DNA from: Selenomonas sp.
Lineage (GTDB): Bacteria > Bacillota > Negativicutes > Selenomonadales > Selenomonadaceae
Length of the DNA stretch: 12,481 bases
NCBI RefSeq assembly: GCF_022771645.1
Contig: NZ_JALFCU010000057.1
Location: 1 to 12,481, forward strand
Direction: 5' to 3'
A program made the translations under genes and the position numbers. Below, piece after piece: positions 1 through 6,405 of the stretch (its first letter is position 1; every line of letters begins with the position of its first letter). The notes beneath the pieces were generated by a model. The model was given only the letters and a program-made list of their open reading frames with translations, did no database searches and was not told where the DNA came from.

Positions 1-725
1 AGGAAGCCGATCGGCGTCAGGTAGTTCGTCAACGCGTCGAACCAGACGTAGATGACGTGTTTCGGGTCGATGGGCACCGGGATGCCCCAGTCGAACGACG
101 TGCGCGAAATGCAGAGGTCGTCGAGGCCCTGCTTGATGAAATTGATCATCTCGTTGCGGCGCGACACAGGCTGGATGAAATCCGGATGGCTCTCGATATA
201 ATCGAGGATGCGATCCTGATACTTGCTCATCTTAAAGAAATAAGCTTCTTCCGAAACCTCCTGCACGGGGCGGTGGCAGTCCGGGCAGCAGCCGTTCTCG
301 TCAAGCTGATGCTCCGTCCAATAGCTTTCGCACGGCGTGCAGTACAGGCCTTTGTACTCGCCCTTGTAAATGTCGCCCTTCGCGTAAATGCGGCGGAAAA
401 TCTCCTGCACGACGCGCTCGTGGCGCTTCTGCGTCGTGCGGATGAAATCATCGTTGCTGATGTCGAGCCGCTTCCACAGCGCCTGGAAGCTCGCGACGAT
501 CTTGTCCGTGTACTCGATCGGCTGGATCCCGGCCTCCTCGGCCTTCTGCTCGATCTTCAGCCCATGCTCGTCCGAGCCCGTCAGGAAAAACACATCATCG
601 CCCGCAAGGCGGTGATACCGCGCGATCGCATCCGCAATCGTCGTGCAGTACGCATGACCGATATGCAGCTTCGCACTCGGATAATAAATCGGCGTCGTGA
701 TATAAAATGGTTTCTTTTCTCTCAT
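1..725 (-). CDS. metG: Methionyl-tRNA synthetase, N-terminal part (runs off left edge)
   Basis: Charges tRNA(Met) with methionine in the cytosol. The minus-strand reading frame is open from the ATG at 723-725 to the left edge, giving 241 complete codons; the family is usually 510-670 residues, so the C-terminal half lies outside. Visible signatures are the class I HIGH motif (residues 21-24, in KLHIGHAYC), the FLTGSDEHG segment near residues 47-55, a zinc knuckle made of two CxxC pairs (C129/C132 and C147/C150), and the YVWFDALTNY block near 226-235. The KMSKS loop is beyond the window. The four-cysteine knuckle suggests a zinc-containing form. The start is supported by AAGGAGG at 735-741, 9 nt upstream. 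It has its own promoter and a short leader, with no room for a T-box or S-box. In many Firmicutes metG follows rsmI closely; here the phosphonate cassette separates them. Confidence 0.97.
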   Translation of the reverse strand, partial: MREKKPFYITTPIYYPSAKLHIGHAYCTTIADAIARYHRLAGDDVFFLTGSDEHGLKIEQKAEEAGIQPIEYTDKIVASFQALWKRLDISNDDFIRTTQKRHERVVQEIFRRIYAKGDIYKGEYKGLYCTPCESYWTEHQLDENGCCPDCHRPVQEVSEEAYFFKMSKYQDRILDYIESHPDFIQPVSRRNEMINFIKQGLDDLCISRTSFDWGIPVPIDPKHVIYVWFDALTNYLTPIGF

Positions 726-778
726 CGAAACATTCCTCCTTGCTAGCCCGCGCAAATGATTCGCGTGCAGTCCCTACA

Positions 779-808
779 ATTATAGCAAGTCCCTGCAAAA
801 AAAGAAAC
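779..808 (-). promoter_or_regulatory. Promoter of metG (extended -10)
   Basis: On the minus strand TATAAT lies at 779-784, preceded by TG one base upstream (TGCTATAAT), an extended -10. The region 17 nt upstream reads TTTCTT, a weak -35, and lies inside the preceding terminator. Predicted transcription starts near 772, leaving a leader of about 47 nt before the metG ATG. Confidence 0.65.
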
Positions 809-834
809 CATCCCGACGATCGAAATGGTTTCTT
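797..834 (-). terminator. Rho-independent terminator upstream of metG
   Basis: A perfect 10-bp stem pairs 802-811 with 825-834 around a 13-nt loop, followed in minus orientation by a run of seven T (797-803). No intact minus-strand gene ends just upstream. It probably insulates metG from the phosphonate operon or is a relic of a lost gene. The metG -10 begins only about a dozen bases after the T run. Confidence 0.75.
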
Positions 835-849
835 CTTCGGCAAGGTCTC

Positions 850-878
850 TTGCTCATCCCTCCGAAATCAAGTAGAAT
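850..878 (+). promoter_or_regulatory. Promoter of the Rpn-family pseudogene
   Basis: On the plus strand TTGCTC (850-855) and TAGAAT (873-878) are separated by exactly 17 bases. An AAAGGAG ribosome site follows at 889-895, 9 nt before the ATG at 905. The control signals are intact although the gene is not. Confidence 0.55.
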
Positions 879-904
879 TAGAAGTGAGAAAGGAGCTGTG
901 CACC

Positions 905-1247
905 ATGGGCGAGAAGGACATCGCAAAGCTTTGAGGGACAATGAACTCCACCTTGCATTGCTCGGCCTCGAAAACCAGTCGGTAATCGACAATACGATGC
1001 CCGTCCGCGTGATCGGATATGACGGCGCAACGTATCGAAACGAACTGAATGCAAAACCCGTAAAGATTTATCCCATATTGACAACCGTTCTCTATTTCGG
1101 TTGGGAAGAACACTGGAATAAATGACGCTGAAATTCATCAAGAACCAGCTGAAGCGCAAAGTCCCCTACGAACAGATCGCCGAAGACACGGAAACCTCCC
1201 TTGACGAAGTCCTCCGCATCGCGAAAGAATCCCACCTCGCCTACTGA
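905..1247 (+). pseudogene. Decayed Rpn-family (PD-(D/E)XK, transposase-like) nuclease remnant
   Basis: Three collapsed pieces of one family can be recognised. The ATG at 905, with a good ribosome site, gives MGEKDIAKL and a stop at 934; MGEKDI is a typical N-terminus of these proteins. A second frame, open to the stop at 1125, carries the core stretch LGLENQSVIDN, then MPVRVIGYDGATY, then an YPILTTVLYFG-like strand ending EEHWNK. A third piece, 1122-1247, encodes a 41-residue helical tail (MTLKFIKNQLKRK..., ending HLAY) like the family C-terminus. Rpn proteins are usually around 300 residues, so both the catalytic N-terminal part after MGEKDI and the segment after EEHWNK look deleted, with a frame change at the first junction. 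It is the only plus-strand gene relic here. The family assignment rests on remembered sequence patterns; the deletions are inferred. Confidence 0.75.
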
Positions 1248-1262
1248 AGTATTCCCGCACGC

Positions 1263-1299
1263 AAAAAGGCCTTGCCGCCCAAAAGGAACGGCAAGGCCT
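1263..1299 (-). terminator. Terminator of the phosphonate operon
   Basis: A perfect 11-bp GC-rich stem pairs 1267-1277 with 1289-1299 around an 11-nt loop, followed in minus orientation by TTTTT (1263-1267). It lies about 50 bases after the phosphonopyruvate decarboxylase stop. The plus-strand side has only a weak pyrimidine tail, so it could also slow transcription of the pseudogene. Confidence 0.88.
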
Positions 1300-1350
1300 C
1301 TCTTTATGCCCGAGGCCCACGCGGGCGGCAGCGGCACGTCAAACATCTGA

Positions 1351-2472
1351 TCAATCACGGCGTTCCGCTTCCACCATGAACGCCTGCTTATTTTCGATTG
1401 GCGTCCGCGTCGGGCGGCCGAGGTTGTGACGCGCACCAATGGCACTTTTCACGGCAAGGAACGCGGGGCCGTCCGTCGGCAACGTGTGAAGCGCCGCATC
1501 AAGTGTTGCCGCATCCGTTGCTTCGGCAGCCGCCGCATAGCCGCAGCCGCGCGCGATGGACACGAAATCCATCGTCCCCGCCGCCGTCGGAAAGCCGCCG
1601 ACGGATTCGTGCGCCTCATTGTCGATGACGACATGGATGAGGTTGCTCGGATGCGTCTGTCCGATGACGGCCATCGCGCCGAGGTGCATGATGACAGCTC
1701 CATCACCGTCGATGCACCAGACGCGCCGTTCGGGACGCGCGAGCGCGAGACCGAGCGCAATGGACGAGGCGTGCCCCATCGAACCGACCGTCAGGAAATC
1801 GTGCGCGTGATCCTCGCCGCGCGCCTCGCGTAGTTCAAAGAGCTCGCGGCTTGCTTTCCCCGTCGTTGCGACGATGAGGTCGCCGTTCGCGGCATCGAGG
1901 ATATGACGCAAAATCTCTTCACGCCGCAACGAATAATCATTTTGATGCGTTGAGGCGGATGCCGCTATCAGAGCACCTTTTGAAACGACGAACGCCGCAT
2001 CGCCGCCCTGTGCGAACACCGTGCGGAATCCCTCCATCGCTGCCTGCACGTCTGCGGCAGTAGTTTCTATTCCAATCACGAAATGTGGGATGTCGAGCAC
2101 GTCCAAGAGAGGAACCGTGATTTTCCCCTGCTCCATATGCTGCGGCTCGTCCTTCGTCCCCGGCTCACCACGCCAGCCGATGACGAAAAGCGCGGGTATG
2201 CCGTAGACGGCGCGGTGAAGGAGCGACGCCGCTGGATTGATGACGTTGCCCTCGCCGCTGTTCTGGAGGTAAACGACGGGCACGCGCCCCGTCGCGAGAT
2301 GATACCCCGCCGCAATCGCTGCGGCATTACCCTCATTCGCGGCGATGACATGATACTGCGGATCACGTCCATAACGCACCATCAGCGCACTGACGAACGG
2401 CTTCAAGAGAGAGTCCGGCACACCCGCGAAAAAATCGGCATCGAGGATGCTTAGAAAATCATCAACATTCAT
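1351..2472 (-). CDS. Phosphonopyruvate decarboxylase
   Basis: A 373-residue ThDP-dependent enzyme that should convert phosphonopyruvate to phosphonoacetaldehyde and CO2, the irreversible step that pulls the unfavourable PEP mutase reaction forward. The N-terminal pyrimidine-binding half has the catalytic glutamate in AANEGNA (E47) and the SGEGN loop near 72-76. The C-terminal half has the family SMGHASSIALGLALA stretch (from about 231) and the ThDP/Mg motif starting GDGA at 256 and ending in VVIDN (N285), followed by ESVGG. The length matches stand-alone Ppd/AepY proteins; sulfopyruvate decarboxylase is the main alternative, but the PEP mutase in the same operon argues for the phosphonate substrate. 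The ATG at 2470-2472 has GAGGGG 6 nt upstream. It is the last gene of the operon, 30 nt after the dehydrogenase stop, and is followed by a strong terminator. Confidence 0.93.
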   Translation of the reverse strand: MNVDDFLSILDADFFAGVPDSLLKPFVSALMVRYGRDPQYHVIAANEGNAAAIAAGYHLATGRVPVVYLQNSGEGNVINPAASLLHRAVYGIPALFVIGWRGEPGTKDEPQHMEQGKITVPLLDVLDIPHFVIGIETTAADVQAAMEGFRTVFAQGGDAAFVVSKGALIAASASTHQNDYSLRREEILRHILDAANGDLIVATTGKASRELFELREARGEDHAHDFLTVGSMGHASSIALGLALARPERRVWCIDGDGAVIMHLGAMAVIGQTHPSNLIHVVIDNEAHESVGGFPTAAGTMDFVSIARGCGYAAAAEATDAATLDAALHTLPTDGPAFLAVKSAIGARHNLGRPTRTPIENKQAFMVEAERRD

Positions 2473-2502
2473 AACGTTCCCCTCAAAATTCCTGCCTTAC
2501 GT

Positions 2503-3618
2503 TCACAAATGCAACAACGTCCGATAGAGACTTGCAATCCCTGTTCCTGTCAATCGTATCGGATGATTCTTCAAGCGCACAGGATTCACGGACTGCGCCA
2601 ATTCCAGGACATCCGCCGCCTGCGCCGTTCCGCGCGGGAACGCCATGCCGAGCTCCTGCACATACGCTGCAAAGGACGCGGCGGCTGTCGCCGCATCTCT
2701 TTCTCCCATGGCCTGTGCCAGCGCTTGAAACATCTCGTGCAAATACGCGGCACCACGTGCATCGGCTGCATCTTCCACATGCTCGAGCATATACGGCCAA
2801 AGTACTGCCACGCAGAGTGCCGCCGCCTGTCCATGCGGCAGGCCGTAGCGGCTCGTGAGTTTGTAACACATCGCGTGTCCCGCCGTCGTCTGCGTGATGT
2901 TGATGGCCTGCCCCGCGACATACGCCGCTTGTTGCATGCCAGCAACATCCACAAGTTGGTTCGCAAGATAGCCTGCTCCATGTTTTTGCAAGAGTCGCAA
3001 CGCTTCCGCTGAAAGCTTCCGGCTTTTCTCCGTGCTGTTGACTGACCAAAACGATTCGATTGCATGCGCACAAGCGTCGAGCAACGTCGCTTTTTTCTGG
3101 ACGAGTGGCAGACCTGCGACTGCAACGGGATCAAAAAGCACCGCATCCGGGATGCAGCTTGCATCCGTCACGGACTGCTTTTCTCCTTTGTAATAAATGA
3201 CGGCATAGCGTGTCGCTTCCGACCCTGTGCCCGCCGTCGTCGGAACGACAGCAAACGGCAATGCATTCGGTACCATCGGCTGTTCAAGATAGTTCCGCGC
3301 GGGATTCATGTTGCTGTACAACTTGATGCACTTCGCCACATCCATGGCCGAGCCGCCGCCGACGGCGAGCAAAGCATCCGCGCCCGATGCGCGGAACTGC
3401 TGCACCCCCGCCACGACCGATGCATAGCGCGGATTCGGCTCGAACGCGGAAAACCGCGTGAATGTCACACCGCCCTCCCGGAGCACAGCGAGTTCCTGCC
3501 GCACGGTCATCCGGTCGAACGACGCGCCGCAGACGAGGAAGATATGGTGGGCGCCGTGCGTGAAAAGATAGCGCCGAAACGCTTCATAACGTCCGGCGCC
3601 TGCAAAAATCTGTTGCAT
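2503..3618 (-). CDS. Iron-dependent alcohol dehydrogenase, probable phosphonoacetaldehyde reductase
   Basis: A 371-residue group III (iron-containing) alcohol dehydrogenase. Visible are the nucleotide-binding GGGSAMDVAK loop (residues 87-96), the TTAGTGSE motif (127-134) and the four expected metal ligands: D181 and H185 in DACAHAIE, H248 in TTAGHAMCYK and H262 in GLPHGQ. Members beside PEP mutase and Ppd reduce phosphonoacetaldehyde to 2-hydroxyethylphosphonate, the role proposed here; the substrate comes from context rather than from residues seen. The reading frame extends nine codons further upstream, but the ATG at 3616-3618 has AAGGAG 5 nt before it and is the likely start. It sits 23 nt after the trifunctional gene stop, so co-transcription is almost certain. 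No aminotransferase gene is present, which favours the alcohol over 2-aminoethylphosphonate as the product. Confidence 0.88.
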   Translation of the reverse strand: MQQIFAGAGRYEAFRRYLFTHGAHHIFLVCGASFDRMTVRQELAVLREGGVTFTRFSAFEPNPRYASVVAGVQQFRASGADALLAVGGGSAMDVAKCIKLYSNMNPARNYLEQPMVPNALPFAVVPTTAGTGSEATRYAVIYYKGEKQSVTDASCIPDAVLFDPVAVAGLPLVQKKATLLDACAHAIESFWSVNSTEKSRKLSAEALRLLQKHGAGYLANQLVDVAGMQQAAYVAGQAINITQTTAGHAMCYKLTSRYGLPHGQAAALCVAVLWPYMLEHVEDAADARGAAYLHEMFQALAQAMGERDAATAAASFAAYVQELGMAFPRGTAQAADVLELAQSVNPVRLKNHPIRLTGTGIASLYRTLLHL

Positions 3619-3641
3619 GCTGTCTCCTTTTCGCGCCTGTC

Positions 3642-5669
3642 TCAAAGCGTGTCCGGAATGAGTCGGATGATTTCTTTGAACGACATCAAGTCGCTATCCG
3701 CCTCCTCCGCGCGATGACAGCGCAAGATGGTCTCCGCCGTGTGGCGCATGGCCGGGACTTCCGCGCGCATGAGATGATTCGCATAAATGATGACGTTGAC
3801 GCCAAGCGCCTTCCATTCTGCTTCCGTGACAGACGGGAAACTCGTCGGCACAACAACGAGCAACGTCTTCTCGTCTTCTGCGCGGAATGTTTTCACGAAC
3901 GTGATGATTTCCGACGGATCTTTCTTTCGACTATGAATCATGATGCCATCGGCACCCGCCGCGACAAACGCACGGGCACGCGCCAGCGCATCGTCCATGC
4001 CCTTTTCAAGAATCAGGCTCTCGATACGTGCGATGATCATGAAATCCGCAGATTTCTGTGCGCGTTTGCCCGCCGCAATCTTCGTGCAGAATTCCTCGAT
4101 TGTCGCTTGCGTCTGCGGCACTTCCGTGCCGAACAAGCTGTTTCTCTTCAGCCCCTTCTTGTCCTCGATGATGACGGCCGAAACGCCGAGCTTCTCCAGC
4201 GAGCGCACGGTATAGACGAAATGCTCCGTCAAGCCGCCCGTGTCGCCATCAAAAATGATTGGCTTCGTCGTGACCTCCGTCAAATCATCAATCGTGCGGA
4301 AACGGCTCGTCATGTCGACAAGCTCGATATCCGGCTTTCCTTTCGCCGTCGAGTCGCAAAGGCTGCTGACCCACATGCCGTCAAACTGGTACGAGCGCCC
4401 GCCGTCATGCACCATTGTGTTCTCCACGACAAGTCCGCTGATGCCGTCGTGCGCTTCCATGAAACGCACGAGTCCTTTCATCCCGATGAGCTTCTTCAGG
4501 CGGTTGCGGCGGTTGTCTGGCAGGGACAGTTCCAACCGGCTGCGGTCTTCCACTTCTTTGTATTTCTGGTCGGAGGAGTAAGGAAACTCTACCAGACGGC
4601 CGCCATACGACGCGACAAGGTCGAGCACTTCCGCACGGAGCGGCTGTAAGAATCCTGTGCGCCAATTGTCCCCGTGAACGACGATATCCGGCCTTAGCTC
4701 TTCCAGCACATTCTTGTAACTGAACTCCTTTTGTTCCACGACACGCGCAACGCCCTTGATATTGCGGAATAACGCCATGCGTTCCTCGCACGGCACAAGC
4801 GGATAGCGCTTGTACGATGCGACTGCTTCATCCGAGAGCACGCCGACCGTCAGCTTGCCCAGACGCGCGGCCTTGCGCAAGATTGCCATATGACCGCCAT
4901 GCAGGATATCAGAAGAAAACGCCATGTAGACCGTACGGTTCTCCAGATGATGCAATCGGTCGACGATGACAGCGAGTTCCTCCGGGTTGTCCACCTCTTG
5001 GCACAAGCGGCCCCCCGCCTCGTACGGAAAAATTTTGCACGCGCCGCCCCGTTCATTGAGCGCTGTTTCGGCATAGCAATCCGTCCGTCCCTCCGCGCAA
5101 AACGAGGTAATCGCATCAAGCCAGACATGCCAATCCGCTTGTTTCAAGAAATATAACGGCTGCACATTGACGGCCTCGCTGAACAAGTCGACGCCGACAG
5201 CCGTAATCCGTCGTTCTCCTGCATCGTCCGTATGCAGCACCGCTTTGAAATCCTTCGCCGAAAGCGGCGTGCCTGCATACGTAACCATGCAGCTGCGCGG
5301 CGAACGCAACACATCTTCGATGAGCCCATCCTCGCAAACGAGATCGCCATGCATCAATAAGATGTCATCGTCCTGCACATACGTTTTTGCACAGTCGATG
5401 GAATAAATATAATTCGTCTCCTGATACCGCGGATTGTTCACAAACGTGATGTGCAAGGGCAAGTCCAGGCTTTGGCAATATTCAACGAGCGTTTCCTCAT
5501 GTGCGCCTGTCGTCATGATGACTTCTTTGACGCCTGCTTCCACGAGTTGACGGAGCTGGCGACTGATGATGGTCTCCCTGCCGCTGATCTTTGTCATGCA
5601 TTTTGGCAGATATTCCGTCAGTTTCCCCATACGTGAACCGAGCCCCGCTGCGAGAATTAAAGCTTTCAT
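3642..5669 (-). CDS. Trifunctional protein: nucleotidyltransferase - TagD-type cytidylyltransferase - PEP mutase
   Basis: A 675-residue fusion. Residues 1 to about 245 are a sugar-nucleotide-type NTP transferase (LAAGLGSRMG at 6-15, LPKCM with K24, MHGDLV at 107-112), resembling PntC-type phosphonate cytidylyltransferases and phosphocholine cytidylyltransferases. Residues about 246-385 are a TagD-type cytidylyltransferase with HGGH at 257-260; I do not see a clean RxxxxSTT second signature. Residues about 390-650 are PEP mutase, with FDGDTGG (473-479) and the diagnostic EDKKGLKRNS (502-511), followed by ARIES (547-551) and GIMIHS. PEP mutase isomerises PEP to phosphonopyruvate, forming the C-P bond. 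The first domain probably makes a CMP-phosphonate; the middle domain's substrate is unknown. The ATG overlaps the kinase stop by four bases (ATGA), with GAGGAG upstream, implying translational coupling. Confidence 0.93.
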   Translation of the reverse strand: MKALILAAGLGSRMGKLTEYLPKCMTKISGRETIISRQLRQLVEAGVKEVIMTTGAHEETLVEYCQSLDLPLHITFVNNPRYQETNYIYSIDCAKTYVQDDDILLMHGDLVCEDGLIEDVLRSPRSCMVTYAGTPLSAKDFKAVLHTDDAGERRITAVGVDLFSEAVNVQPLYFLKQADWHVWLDAITSFCAEGRTDCYAETALNERGGACKIFPYEAGGRLCQEVDNPEELAVIVDRLHHLENRTVYMAFSSDILHGGHMAILRKAARLGKLTVGVLSDEAVASYKRYPLVPCEERMALFRNIKGVARVVEQKEFSYKNVLEELRPDIVVHGDNWRTGFLQPLRAEVLDLVASYGGRLVEFPYSSDQKYKEVEDRSRLELSLPDNRRNRLKKLIGMKGLVRFMEAHDGISGLVVENTMVHDGGRSYQFDGMWVSSLCDSTAKGKPDIELVDMTSRFRTIDDLTEVTTKPIIFDGDTGGLTEHFVYTVRSLEKLGVSAVIIEDKKGLKRNSLFGTEVPQTQATIEEFCTKIAAGKRAQKSADFMIIARIESLILEKGMDDALARARAFVAAGADGIMIHSRKKDPSEIITFVKTFRAEDEKTLLVVVPTSFPSVTEAEWKALGVNVIIYANHLMRAEVPAMRHTAETILRCHRAEEADSDLMSFKEIIRLIPDTL

Positions 5670-6208
5670 TCATCCGTCTCCTCTTGGTAGACATTTGCTC
5701 GAATTTCATCGACGATGCTTTCTACCGACCGTTCACCATCATTATGAACCAGAACGTCAGGATGCTTCGGCTCTTCCATCTTGACATCCACGCCGACCAG
5801 ATCTTTTGCATGCGAGGAATAGAGCCCCTTCTTGTCGCGTCGCATCAGCGTATCCATCGTGACGTTCAGATAAACTTCCGTGTATCGTTCATTGTTTTCG
5901 CGATTCCAATCGCGAACGGCGTCGTACATCCCAATCGTGCAACAAATGACATCGATGCCCTGCGAGGCCAGCAGATGGCTCAGCTTCGCATTGCAAAATG
6001 CTGCTTTGCGCCGTTCTTCTTCCGTATATCCAAACGCACTGCCATATGCCGCTCGCAACTTGTCACCATCAAGCATCACCACATTCGGCTTTACGGCTTT
6101 CAAACGCTCGTACAATGCCGTCCCGATCGTCGTTTTTCCTGCGCCCGACAATCCTGTAATCCAATACACGCGCCCATGTTGCGCTTCCTTTTTCTGATCT
6201 GCTCCCAT
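5666..6208 (-). CDS. APS-kinase-like (CysC family) kinase, stand-alone copy
   Basis: A 180-residue P-loop kinase of the adenylylsulfate kinase family. It has the Walker A motif GLSGAGKTT (19-27), LDGD (46-49), YTEEERRKAAF near 61-71, DWNREN (100-105) and the family RRDKKGLY segment (123-130). APS kinase makes PAPS, but no ATP sulfurylase or other sulfate gene is nearby. In the Campylobacter jejuni phosphoramidate capsule pathway a CysC homologue phosphorylates the 3' hydroxyl of cytidine diphosphoramidate; by analogy this enzyme may phosphorylate a CMP-phosphonate made by the adjacent cytidylyltransferase. That is inference. The ATG at 6206-6208 has AGGAAGG 6 nt upstream. It is first in the four-gene operon and overlaps the next gene by ATGA. 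Over the kinase domain it is roughly half identical to the kinase part of the gene upstream. Confidence 0.88.
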   Translation of the reverse strand: MGADQKKEAQHGRVYWITGLSGAGKTTIGTALYERLKAVKPNVVMLDGDKLRAAYGSAFGYTEEERRKAAFCNAKLSHLLASQGIDVICCTIGMYDAVRDWNRENNERYTEVYLNVTMDTLMRRDKKGLYSSHAKDLVGVDVKMEEPKHPDVLVHNDGERSVESIVDEIRANVYQEETDE

Positions 6209-6282
6209 ATCGTTCCTTCCTGCTTCTTCTTCACGTCTTTATGATTTTCATCTTCTATGACTTTACAGCACATTCTGTCTAC

Positions 6283-6333
6283 CATCATAGCACAACCGCC
6301 CCCCCTAGCAAGACAGCCCGCCCCACAAAAAAA
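6283..6333 (-). promoter_or_regulatory. Promoter block of the kinase/PEP mutase operon (repeat copy A)
   Basis: On the minus strand TTGCTA (6306-6311) and TATGAT (6284-6289) are 16 bases apart, with TGC directly before the -10 (extended -10). The spacer begins with seven consecutive G. The predicted start near 6277 leaves a leader of about 69 nt. The 51-bp block matches 7694-7744 at 48 positions, including a T7 tract that serves here as the tail of the preceding terminator. Confidence 0.8.
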
Positions 6334-6358
6334 GCGGAGACGTCTGTTGGTCTCCGCT
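6327..6358 (-). terminator. Terminator of the kinase-methyltransferase gene
   Basis: A perfect 9-bp stem pairs 6333-6341 with 6350-6358 around an 8-nt loop, followed in minus orientation by seven T (6327-6333). It lies about 50 bases after the kinase-methyltransferase stop and separates it from the next promoter, so the two kinase genes are separate transcription units. Confidence 0.92.
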
Positions 6359-6405
6359 CGTGCGTTTCTTTCCTCTTCCACCATATGTATTTGTCGCTTG
6401 CCGCC

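Noticed and set aside
726..850. T-box or SAM riboswitch upstream of metG
   Set aside because: The predicted leader is only about 47 nt and holds no T-box sequence; the terminator lies upstream of the promoter rather than inside the leader.
3714..4649. Plus-strand open frame of 311 codons opposite the trifunctional gene
   Set aside because: Antisense to the PEP mutase domain; no motif, and its composition mirrors the real gene.
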